A stretch of DNA of 46,810 nt from positions 1 through 46,810 of the forward strand of contig JH600021.1 in NCBI GenBank assembly GCA_000245075.1. Direction: 5' to 3'. The notes beneath the pieces were generated by a model. It worked only from the letters and a program-made list of their open reading frames with translations, did not search any database and was not told the origin of the DNA. Within the stretch, counting starts at the first letter, position 1. Each line of letters starts with the position of its first letter. Positions 39,413-46,810 of the stretch are shown piece after piece. Origin of the DNA: Acetobacteraceae bacterium AT-5844 (GTDB lineage Bacteria; Pseudomonadota; Alphaproteobacteria; Acetobacterales; Acetobacteraceae). The translations under genes and the position numbers were made by a program.

Positions 39413-40024
39413 GTGACCGGAAGTTGGCTTTTGTCAGTGATCATATTTTCCGTGGCATCATCCGGATCACCGGGGCCGAACAACATGCTCCTGACGACCA
39501 CTGGGGCAAATCATGGTTTCGCCCGCTCCCTACCGCATGTATTCGGGACGGGCGTCGGTATCAGTATCATCCTCCTTGGACTGGCAATGTTTGGGAGCCA
39601 GTTGCTGGAAAACGAAACCTTCAGAACAGCGCTGAAGTGGGGCGGCGTGGCCTACCTGGCCTGGCTCGCTGTCAAGATTGCTACAAGCCGCCCAAAGGCG
39701 GCCTTAGAAACTGGTGCAGAAAGCGCTCGGCCACTAACGTTTATGCAGGCCGTACTATTTCAGGCGCTCAATCCGAAGGTCTGGATGGGCGGCGCAAGTG
39801 GCATCCTAGCCTATGGTGCTGTGTCTAACGGCTGGAGCGCGCTCACGATGAGCGTCGCCTTCGCGCTGCTCTTTGCATTCATTAGCATGCCTTGCGGCAC
39901 TTGCTGGGCTCTGATCGGCGCATCCGCCCGTCACCTGCTGCGGTCGGCCAGTGCATTGCGGGTCTTCAATATCATCATGGCTTTGTTGCTGCTTAGCTCA
40001 CTTGTCCCTGTAGTGTTGAGTTGA
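39413..40024 (+). CDS. LysE family translocator (RhtB-like)
   Basis: A 203-residue amino-acid exporter of the LysE/RhtB family with five or six transmembrane helices. The SPGPNNMLLTTTGANHGFAR motif near residues 18-38 is diagnostic, followed by HVFGTGVGISIILLGLA, WGGVAYLAWLAVKI and FQALNPKVWMGG. It exports amino acids or derivatives. The start is GTG 39413 with AAGG about 8 nt upstream; its GC content is visibly lower than neighbouring core genes, compatible with transfer. It follows the MFS gene by 242 bp in the same direction. Confidence 0.9.
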   Translation: MTGSWLLSVIIFSVASSGSPGPNNMLLTTTGANHGFARSLPHVFGTGVGISIILLGLAMFGSQLLENETFRTALKWGGVAYLAWLAVKIATSRPKAALETGAESARPLTFMQAVLFQALNPKVWMGGASGILAYGAVSNGWSALTMSVAFALLFAFISMPCGTCWALIGASARHLLRSASALRVFNIIMALLLLSSLVPVVLS

Positions 40025-40194
40025 TGGCATTGCTCCAAGCTGAGTTCTCAGCCGCCGAGGCGACCTGCTGTGTCCCCGGGGGAGGATAGTCGGAAACCCC
40101 GGCGAGAATCATTTCCATGTCTGACACCCCCTGTGTCCGCTTCCGGGGTGCTGTGAGGGTGACTTGAGTAACCGTTGTGGGCGCAAAGCGGACG

Positions 40195-40249
40195 TCATAC
40201 GCAGCCTTCAACAGCTGCCCTTTCCCTTCATGCTGTACAGGTTGCACAT
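40195..40249 (-). pseudogene. 5' remnant of an SRAP / YedK family gene
   Basis: From ATG 40249 the minus strand reads MCNLYSMKGKG before a stop. MCNLYS is the hallmark N-terminus of SOS-response-associated peptidase (SRAP) proteins, with catalytic Cys2 that crosslinks to abasic DNA. Downstream, only KGQLLKAAYDVR in another frame still looks coding. The gene is lost except for its start. Confidence 0.45.
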
Positions 40250-40449
40250 GCCCCGACGCTACGCCGTCAGGCTGGAGGCTGGGAAGCCTGCGATGATCAC
40301 CAGTCGCGGCGCCCAGGAGATGGCGACGGACGCCCAACGGACAGATTCTTTGTCCCCGTTGACGGGGCATTTACCTCTCTTCGCTATGGTGGCCTCACTG
40401 CGGCGGCGCGGTGAGCGTCCCGAGCGATGACGGGCCCTAATTGGATCGT

Positions 40450-40519
40450 CGCCGGCTCCGGCCGGCGTAGAGGGGAGCAAGCAGACTATTCGCCCGGCCG
40501 GGTTCATCTCGCCGGGCGA
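40450..40519. repeat. two adjacent perfect GC hairpins
   Basis: CGCCGGC-TCCG-GCCGGCG (40450-40467) and TCGCCCGGC-N12-GCCGGGCGA (40490-40519) lie 22 bp apart in a gene-free stretch. They could be parts of a structured RNA, a terminator pair or repeat debris. Confidence 0.4.
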
Positions 40520-40914
40520 TTCCTATTGGCACAGGCGGAGGCCAGCTCGCTCCCCCGGACCAGTTCGAGCCAAGAAGACGGCGCCCGGCCCTGGCCGGAA
40601 CCGGACGGGCCACTTTGCGGCCATGCACGCGTGAAAGCAGACGCCAGCAGGTTCTCGGCAAAGCGCGTTTCGCCACCCTGCGCCAGCGGCACCTCTCTTA
40701 ACGGAGGATGCGCCCGTCCTAGCTGAGCACTGTCGCTGCCTCGTGCGCACAAGCCGGGATGGGCGCCGCCTTCCAGCGAGACTGCTGGTTTCAGCCGCAA
40801 GATGCCGACCCGCCGGGGTGCTACCGGCAACTCGACAGAAACAAAGTCGAGCGTCTGGTCGGGATGCCGGGACGACTGCGGTGAACGTTCCGCCGATCGC
40901 CTTTCGGACCAGCG

Positions 40915-41136
40915 TCAGCGCTGCTCGACCAAAGTGCCGATCAGGCGCAGCAGTTCCTCCTGTTCTGGTCCTGCACCTCGTCTAAGGAAGTCAGCGACCT
41001 CGATCAACTCGGTGTCGCCGCCGGAGGCGAGGTTCGGCTCGTGCCGGATAAAGACCCGTCCGGAACGGGGTTCGCGGACGAGGTACCACCGATCTCCGTT
41101 CGAGCTGTCGTATAGCTCTCTTGACTCAATGGCCAT
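40915..41136 (-). CDS. small conserved hypothetical protein
   Basis: A 73-residue soluble protein (MAIESRELYDSSNGDRWYLV, REPRSGRVFIRHEPNLASGG, then DFLRRGAGPEQEELLRLIGTL). The sequence pattern is one I recall as widespread and conserved among Rhizobiales and relatives, without a known function. The AAGGA ribosome-binding site lies about 9 nt before ATG 41136. It is intact inside an otherwise decayed segment. Confidence 0.75.
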   Translation of the reverse strand: MAIESRELYDSSNGDRWYLVREPRSGRVFIRHEPNLASGGDTELIEVADFLRRGAGPEQEELLRLIGTLVEQR

Positions 41137-41256
41137 GCTGGATGTCCTTTTCTGAGCTGCTCACGCTCGGCGAACCGGTCCGGGGCACCCTAGGTGAGCC
41201 AGAAACGTGGTGCTTGAGCGCTTCTCCATGCGGCGCTCTTTCCCTGGAACCGGGCT

Positions 41257-41856
41257 CTAGCCAAGTTCTGTATCATGAAGGGTCGGGCGTTGGACCCAGC
41301 GGAAGCCCTCGTGCTTGGTGATCGCGGCAATCTGCACCGCCCCACCGACGGATTTGGGGAGGAAGACCGCGAAGCGGACGAAGCCGATGGTTGTCTCGAC
41401 AAGATAGCGCGCGAGGTCGATGGCGTCCTGGATCGGCATCGCCGGAGCTGAGAGCGTGGCATAGAGGTCCCCAACCAGATTTGCTTGCAGCGTCAGAACC
41501 TGGTCTATGGGAACACCATGCCGGGCGAGCGCCGCCCCGATCTCAAAGCCGGTTCCGAGGATGAGCCGGTTGAGAGCCTCGTACTGCCCGTCCCAGAGCA
41601 CGCCGAACCCTTCCGCGCCCATGATACAGCAGGGTGTCGGGCAGGCACGATTAATGATGTTGACCTCCCACACCTCGGCGAGCGGACGCCCGGCGGAGTA
41701 ACCACAGATCCGCAATTGCAGGACGGTGTCCTCACCACCGGTCAGGAGCTTTTCCTCAAAGAGGAATGACCCAGCTACCGGCGAACTCCGCTGTGCCCGT
41801 GCTCTGATTGCGGAAGCGGAGGAAGCTAGAAGGGAAGCGGATGAAATTAGCCGCAT
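41257..41856 (-). pseudogene. 3' part of an Ntn-hydrolase-like (proteasome-like) gene
   Basis: Residues from about 30 on (41769 leftward) are coherent: SFLFEEKLLTGG, LQLRICGYSAGRPLAEVW, LNRLILGTGFEIGAALARHG and APAMPIQDAIDLARYLVETT, ending in AITKHEGFRWVQRP. This is the C-terminal two-thirds of the family whose N-terminus reads (M/V)T-I-IVSVKINDGIV, seen alone at 33329. The first about 29 residues here (MRLISSASLLASSASAIRAR...) look non-native, and the opposite strand at 41775-41911 carries a coherent helical frame instead, so the junction is near 41770. The intact protein would have an Ntn-hydrolase fold of unknown substrate. Confidence 0.6.
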
Positions 41857-42337
41857 CCTGCGAGAATGCGCGTTGACCCTCAGCGCCAGCCCGGAAGGCC
41901 CTCGTTCCTAGTCGAGGCTTCGGGCGCCATTGTGGGGCTTCCTGCCCTGCCGCGAGGCAGTTTGCTAGCCCAATGCTCCCCGCCCCTAAGAACCGAGGGA
42001 GCGGGGACAGGCCAGCGAGGATCACCCGCCGGCAAGCCATCGCCGGACCCGGAAAATTTTGAGATGGCAAGGGGAGGCAATCTTGGGAGCGAGGTGAAAT
42101 CGTGCGTGGAGCCCGTGCTGGAGACGAAGCGCCCAGTTTTTGCCCTCCACCCCTCCCGCTAGACGCCGCTGGCGCATAGCCTCCCCCCCGCGGGGTCGGC
42201 TAGCAGCGGTGAGGCTGACAAGCAGATGTGCCGCCGGCTCCGACGCTAGGCCTCAGAGCAATATCGGCTGCGGAATGGGATATTGGACCCCACACTGGAC
42301 CACGCTGCTGGCGTGATCTCCAATCCTTTGAAAAGAT
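41857..42337. other. 481-bp stretch without an intact gene
   Basis: Apart from the end of a + strand helical frame (RALIAEAEEARREADEISRI, ending at 41911) I find no credible gene. Immediately left of the tRNA, CCAAT-N11-ATTGG (42320-42340) forms an imperfect hairpin that includes the tRNA CCA end. Confidence 0.45.
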
Positions 42338-42413
42338 TGGCGTCCCCTAGGGGATTCGAACCCCTGTTGCCGCCGTGAGAGGGCGGTGTCCTAGGCCTCT
42401 AGACGAAGGGGAC
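42338..42413 (-). tRNA. tRNA-Glu (anticodon CTC)
   Basis: A 76-nt tRNA on the minus strand with encoded CCA. The acceptor stem is GTCCCCT/AGGGGAC with discriminator G; the anticodon stem CCGCC/GGCGG encloses loop CTCTCAC, giving anticodon CTC. The T-arm CAGGGG-TTCGAAT-CCCCTA is canonical. Its 3' end faces the decayed accessory region, the usual side for island integration. Confidence 0.95.
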
Positions 42414-42431
42414 TTCGTTGGGCGTGGCGGG

Positions 42432-42460
42432 CTTCTAGCGGGACGGCGGGCGGCAGGCAA
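42432..42460 (-). promoter_or_regulatory. candidate promoter of tRNA-Glu
   Basis: On the minus strand TTGCCT (42460-42455) and TAGAAG (42437-42432) are 17 bp apart, with the -10 ending 18 nt before the tRNA 5' end. Confidence 0.45.
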
Positions 42461-42521
42461 GGCGTCATTGTCAGAAAACTGACGAAAATTTTGCGGTAAC
42501 TGCCGAGACGCCCCGTAATCC

Positions 42522-42812
42522 CTACTCGCCCAGCCGGATTTCCCCGAGCTGGCGCTGGCTGGCCGGGTCCACCAGCAGTACACGGCCACCATCAGGGCGT
42601 TCCACCCAGATGGCCAGTTGCCCCTCCAGCGCCGCGATACCAGCGATGCGGCTGCCCGGCGGCTGCTTCAGCGCGAGGTTTGTGTTAGTCAGGGCCGTAT
42701 CGACACCCTGGGCAGCACGGTTCATCCGCTGGATCACCAGCACCACCAGCGCCACCGTGGCCACCACGATGAGCACGCCCATGACGGATACGAGAATTTT
42801 GAGCGCGCGCAT
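42522..42812 (-). CDS. DUF6476 family small membrane protein
   Basis: A 96-residue protein with one N-terminal transmembrane helix (MRALKILVSVMGVLIVVATV, ALVVLVIQR) and a periplasmic or soluble domain with the conserved pattern RIAGIAALEGQLAIWVE, RVLLVDPASQRQLGEIRLGE. This arrangement next to rluD-like pseudouridine synthase genes is common in alphaproteobacteria; function unknown. Start ATG 42812 has AAGGG 7 nt upstream, better than ATG 42818. Its 5' end overlaps the divergent synthase gene. Confidence 0.75.
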   Translation of the reverse strand: MRALKILVSVMGVLIVVATVALVVLVIQRMNRAAQGVDTALTNTNLALKQPPGSRIAGIAALEGQLAIWVERPDGGRVLLVDPASQRQLGEIRLGE

Positions 42813-43812
42813 CGACATCCCTTCTGACAACACCCAGCCGGCATCGGCCTTCACCCTGACCGCCAGCGCCACCGATGCGGGCCAGCGGGTGGACCGCTAC
42901 CTGGCGGGCGCGATAGGCGCTTTGTCTCGCTCTCGCGTCAAGGCGCTGATCGAGGAAGGCCACGTCACCCGGGGCGGGAAAGTGCTGACAGACCCCTCCG
43001 AGCCGGTGCGGGAGGGCGTGGAATACCATGTCGCGCCTCCCCCGCCCGTGCCTGCCACGCCGCAGGCGCAGGACATTCCCCTCACCGTGCTGTTCGAGGA
43101 CCGGCAACTGATCGTGCTGGACAAGCCCGCCGGCTTGGTCGTGCACCCTGCCCCCGGCAATGAGGACGGCACGCTGGTGAATGCCCTCCTGGCCCATGCG
43201 GGAGACGAGCTGGCGGGGATCGGCGGCGAGAAGCGCCCTGGCATCGTCCACCGGCTGGATAAGGACACTTCGGGTGTCATGGTCGTGGCGAAGACGGAGC
43301 GGGCGCACCAGACGCTCTCCGCCACCTTCGCCAGCCGCGAGAATCTGGAGCGTTCCTATCTGGCATTGACCTGGGGCGTACCTACATCTCTGACAGGCGA
43401 GATCGAGGCCCCGATCGGTCGCCATCCCACCGACCGCAAGCGCATGGCGGTCGTGGCCCGTAACGGGAAAGATGCGCTGACACGATATTCGACGGAGCGA
43501 GCCTGGGGCACTGCCTGTGCCCTGATCCGGTGCCGGTTGGCCACCGGACGGACGCATCAGATCCGCGTCCATCTCTCCCATATCGGGCACCCGATCGTGG
43601 GCGACCCGGTCTATCTGAAGCGAATCCCGGCAGGGGCTCGTGGCCTGCCGACATCTGCGCGGGACGCATTGCTGGCCTTCCCGCGCCAGGCCCTTCATGC
43701 GGAATCCCTCGGCTTCCTCCACCCTGTGACCGGTGAAAAACTGCGGTTTTCCGCCCCTTTGCCGCAGGATTTCGTGCAGCTGATCACGTTGCTGGACAGT
43801 AACCCGAGGTAA
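42781..43812 (+). CDS. RluA/RluD family pseudouridine synthase
   Basis: A 343-residue enzyme that isomerises uridine to pseudouridine in rRNA (probably 23S helix 69, as RluD). An S4-like RNA-binding domain (about residues 25-85, DAGQRVDRYLAGAIGALSRS, VTRGGKVLTDPS) precedes the catalytic domain with Asp160 in GIVHRLDKDTSG. ATGRTHQIRVHLSHIGHPIVGDPVY is the conserved C-terminal motif. The start is uncertain: ATG 42769, ATG 42781 and TTG 42796 are all in frame and overlap the divergent DUF6476 gene; conservation begins only around residue 23. rpoH follows on the same strand. Confidence 0.9.
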   Translation: MTDTRILSARIDIPSDNTQPASAFTLTASATDAGQRVDRYLAGAIGALSRSRVKALIEEGHVTRGGKVLTDPSEPVREGVEYHVAPPPPVPATPQAQDIPLTVLFEDRQLIVLDKPAGLVVHPAPGNEDGTLVNALLAHAGDELAGIGGEKRPGIVHRLDKDTSGVMVVAKTERAHQTLSATFASRENLERSYLALTWGVPTSLTGEIEAPIGRHPTDRKRMAVVARNGKDALTRYSTERAWGTACALIRCRLATGRTHQIRVHLSHIGHPIVGDPVYLKRIPAGARGLPTSARDALLAFPRQALHAESLGFLHPVTGEKLRFSAPLPQDFVQLITLLDSNPR

Positions 43813-44043
43813 CCCGAGTTACGTAGTCGGGAATTGCTTGCGCAACCCGTATTCGCTTGGTAGCGTTCATCAGTCGCCAACGCCGGGTGCCACAGAAACG
43901 GCGCAGCCGCCGGACCCGTCCCGTCAGTGACTGCGGGGCAGTGCGGTGCGTCAGGGCCCAGCGGGGTGCGACCCGGACAAGTTTGCCCGTCCGGGGCTCG
44001 CCGTCACAGGGGCTCCCGGAAGGTGCAGGAGGCAGATGCAACC

Positions 44044-44931
44044 ATGGCTTCCACTACGTCGATGATCCCGATGGCCCCTGAGGGCAACCTCTCCCGCTAC
44101 CTGCAGGAGATCCGCAAGTTTCCGATGCTCACGCCGGACGAGGAGTTCAAGCTCGCCAAGGCGTGGAAGGACGCTGGCGACCAACAGGCCGCTCATCGCC
44201 TTGTAACTTCTCACCTTCGCCTGGTGGCCAAGATCGCCATGGGCTACCGCGGCTACGGCCTGCCTGTGGGCGAGCTCATCAGCGAAGGCAATGTCGGCAT
44301 GATGCAGGCGGTTCGTCGCTTCGACCCCGACCGCGGCTTCCGTCTGGCCACCTACGCTATGTGGTGGATCCGCGCCGCAATCCAAGAGTACATCCTGCAC
44401 TCTTGGTCGCTGGTGAAGATGGGTACCACCGCCGCGCAGAAGAAGCTGTTCTTCAATCTGCGCCGGCTGAAGGGCCAGATGGCCGCCCTGGAAGAGGGCG
44501 ACCTGAAGCCTGAGCAGGTGGAGAAGATCGCCCACGTTCTCCAGGTGCCGGAGCAGGACGTCGTCTCGATGAACCGGCGCCTGTCCTCCCCGGACAACTC
44601 GCTGAACGCGCCGGTGCGCGCCGACAGCGAGGGCGAGTGGCAGGACTGGCTCGTGGATGAGAGCGAGAGCCAGGAGACCGAGATCGCCGAGCGGCAGGAC
44701 ATGTCCAACCGCCGGATGATGCTGGGCGAGGCGCTCAAGACCCTGAACGAGCGTGAGCGCCACATCCTGATCGAGCGTCGCCTGAAGGACGAGCCGACAA
44801 CGCTGGAGGAGCTCTCCCAGCAGTACAACATCAGCCGCGAGCGTGTGCGGCAGATTGAAGTCCGCGCCTTCGAAAAGCTCCAGAAGAGCATGAAGACGCA
44901 GATCACTGAACGCCGGTTGGCCGCTGACTAA
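44044..44931 (+). CDS. rpoH: RNA polymerase sigma factor RpoH (sigma-32)
   Basis: A 295-residue heat-shock sigma factor. Region 1.2/2 runs from NLSRYLQEIRKFPMLTPDEE through GLPVGELISEGNVGMMQAV and ATYAMWWIRAAIQEYIL. The RpoH box QKKLFFNLR is at residues 132-140, which separates it from RpoD. Region 4 ends in LKDEPTTLEELSQQYNISRE and RVRQIEVRAFEKLQKS. It directs transcription of chaperone and protease genes. The start at 44044 is chosen at MASTTSMIPM, with GGAGG about 10 nt upstream; the in-frame extension to 43927 is not RpoH-like. A strong terminator follows. Confidence 0.97.
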   Translation: MASTTSMIPMAPEGNLSRYLQEIRKFPMLTPDEEFKLAKAWKDAGDQQAAHRLVTSHLRLVAKIAMGYRGYGLPVGELISEGNVGMMQAVRRFDPDRGFRLATYAMWWIRAAIQEYILHSWSLVKMGTTAAQKKLFFNLRRLKGQMAALEEGDLKPEQVEKIAHVLQVPEQDVVSMNRRLSSPDNSLNAPVRADSEGEWQDWLVDESESQETEIAERQDMSNRRMMLGEALKTLNERERHILIERRLKDEPTTLEELSQQYNISRERVRQIEVRAFEKLQKSMKTQITERRLAAD

Positions 44932-44956
44932 GCGGGCCGGGGAACTGAACTGAAGG

Positions 44957-44981
44957 CGGGGCCGAAAGGCCCCGTTTTTTT
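44957..44981 (+). terminator. intrinsic terminator of rpoH
   Basis: Stem CGGGGCC/GGCCCCG with a GAAA tetraloop is followed by seven T, 25 bp after the rpoH stop. Confidence 0.95.
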
Positions 44982-45003
44982 GTTGGCTCGCCAGCGATGC
45001 ATG

Positions 45004-45036
45004 AAAAAGGGGCGCGGCCTTCATGGCCACGCCCCT
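45004..45036 (-). terminator. intrinsic terminator of purA
   Basis: On the minus strand, 12-bp arms (AGGGGCGTGGCC / GGCCGCGCCCCT, one mismatch) enclose loop ATGAA and are followed by T5, 28 bp after the purA stop. It faces the rpoH terminator. Confidence 0.9.
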
Positions 45037-45063
45037 GTTCCCTGCCCTGCCCGGCTGGGCGGA

Positions 45064-46353
<1,290 letters not shown>

Positions 46354-46355
46354 GG

Positions 46356-46810
46356 CTACGCGTTCTCCTCGATCGGCGCGGCAGCCTGGCCGCGCAGGAT
46401 GTGGCTGCACCGCAGGGTATGCGGCGTGTCGGTATCGGACAGGGCAGCCACGGTGATGAAACCTTGGTTCCGCAGATCGGCGGCGGCTGCGGCATCGGCG
46501 CCGCGCGGGATGAAGACGCGGGCCGGCTGCGGTGACGGCGCGGCGGCACGAGCGACAACATCGGGGTAGAGCGTCATGCCCGTGGCCGCTTCCTCGCCGC
46601 TCAGGTAACGGCCGCCACGTGCCAGCTCACCCGTTGTGCCGGGGCCGTAGAGGGTGAAGGCCACGCCCACATGATATTGCAGGCCACGGAACTCCACCGG
46701 GTCCAGCGTGATGCGCAGCCCGGGGGCGCGGGTGCGGATGGCGGCCACGATGGCGGCGGCATTGTCCGCGATGGCGCGCGCGGCGGGCGGCAGGTCGGCG
46801 GCGGCCAGCG
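46356..46810 (-). CDS. hisZ: ATP phosphoribosyltransferase regulatory subunit HisZ, C-terminal part (5' end outside window)
   Basis: The visible 151 codons continue to the window edge without a stop. [40 protein letters not shown] is the class II tRNA-synthetase-like core with the GGRY motif shared by HisS and HisZ. The shortened tail ([20 protein letters not shown]) and lack of an anticodon-binding domain indicate HisZ rather than HisS. With HisG-short it forms the first enzyme of histidine synthesis. It is the first visible gene of a hisZ-purA operon. Confidence 0.88.
   Translation of the reverse strand, partial: LAAADLPPAARAIADNAAAIVAAIRTRAPGLRITLDPVEFRGLQYHVGVAFTLYGPGTTGELARGGRYLSGEEAATGMTLYPDVVARAAAPSPQPARVFIPRGADAAAAADLRNQGFITVAALSDTDTPHTLRCSHILRGQAAAPIEENA

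Larger units (their letters stand above)
40025..40914. other. 890-bp stretch without an intact gene
   Basis: It contains the start of a lost SRAP (YedK) gene (minus strand, 40195-40249) and two strong GC hairpins at 40450-40467 (CGCCGGC/GCCGGCG) and 40490-40519 (TCGCCCGGC/GCCGGGCGA). All other frames have poor composition and no ribosome-binding site. Confidence 0.5.

Noticed and set aside
39993-40118. Minus-strand 42-codon frame beginning MEMILAGVSDYPPPGTQQVA
   Set aside because: AGGGGG lies upstream of a nearby ATG, but the frame overlaps the end of the LysE gene and has no recognisable feature; evidence is too thin.
40164-40430. + strand frame with YRLHMPRRYAVRLEAGKPA that vaguely resembles ImuB C-termini
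   Set aside because: The minus strand at the same place begins MCNLYS, a much more specific SRAP signature, so the ImuB reading is probably chance.
41726-41911. Short + strand frame with a helical end (RALIAEAEEARREADEISRI)
   Set aside because: The last 45 residues look coding and may be a fragment of another gene at the breakpoint, but its start lies inside the opposite-strand Ntn-hydrolase fragment and no family is recognised, so it is not called as a gene.
42320-42340. Hairpin CCAAT-N11-ATTGG as an att-site core
   Set aside because: It overlaps the tRNA CCA end, but I found no direct repeat of it elsewhere in the window, so an attachment site cannot be supported; it may simply be a weak tRNA terminator.
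43813-43870. Promoter candidates for rpoH (TTGCTT-N17-TTGGTA, TTGCGC-N17-TAGCGT)
   Set aside because: Both -10 hexamers are poor and I cannot choose between housekeeping and heat-shock type signals; the 10-bp tandem repeat GTAACCCGAG at the synthase stop is noted but not interpretable.

Overview
The window is a high-GC (roughly two-thirds G+C by eye), densely coding stretch of an alphaproteobacterial chromosome. The DUF6476-rluD-like / rpoH / hisZ-purA block, the fused PcaDC enzyme, the many substrate-binding proteins and the overall protein style suggest Acetobacteraceae, probably Roseomonas-like. This placement is an inference from protein recognition, not from a database search.

Layout. 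(1) 0-3.4 kb: quinate/shikimate catabolism on the + strand. It holds the end of a dehydrogenase, a fused enol-lactonase/carboxymuconolactone decarboxylase and a QuiC-type 3-dehydroshikimate dehydratase; together they would feed 3-dehydroshikimate through protocatechuate into the beta-ketoadipate pathway. (2) 3.4-9.6 kb: a TonB-dependent siderophore receptor behind a good Fur box, a DUF4239 membrane protein, soxR with two SoxR-box-like sites, a DoxX-like protein, an iron-complex-type binding protein and an EI24/CysZ-like membrane protein. (3) 9.6-16.3 kb: a DapA-family aldolase, PsiF, DUF1028, free-methionine-sulfoxide reductase, a large modular GH5 glycosidase (CBM2-like, Calx-beta, GH5, DUF4214) and a DMT exporter. 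(4) 16.3-20.7 kb: a minus-strand operon of S9 peptidase, family-5 binding protein and serine hydrolase. (5) 20.9-22.4 kb: an orphan protein, a membrane protein and a 25-residue hydrophobic mini-protein. (6) 22.9-27.6 kb: a complete, tightly overlapped peptide/nickel/metallophore-type ABC importer with fused ATPases, directly behind a Zur-like operator, which suggests a zinc-related substrate.

(7) 27.6-42.3 kb is accessory. Its left part has a GNAT/FemAB-like protein, small ORFs, a frameshifted gene, NhaA and ExoD. Its right part (33.3-42.3 kb) is a patchwork of intact genes (PHB-depolymerase-type esterase, RHH regulator, LysR/MFS pair, LysE exporter) among broken ones: dnaE2, a probable exonuclease start, an SRAP start, and two complementary pieces of one Ntn-hydrolase-like family at opposite ends and on opposite strands. 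This block abuts the 3' end of a tRNA-Glu(CTC). No integrase, transposase or CRISPR array was seen.

(8) 42.3-46.8 kb returns to core genome: tRNA-Glu, DUF6476, an RluA/RluD-family pseudouridine synthase, rpoH with a textbook terminator, purA and the 3' part of hisZ.

The observations most worth following are the Zur-linked fused-ATPase importer, the split Ntn-hydrolase bracketing the decayed island, the SoxR-box promoter in front of the doxX-like gene, and the modular GH5 protein that lacks a Sec signal.
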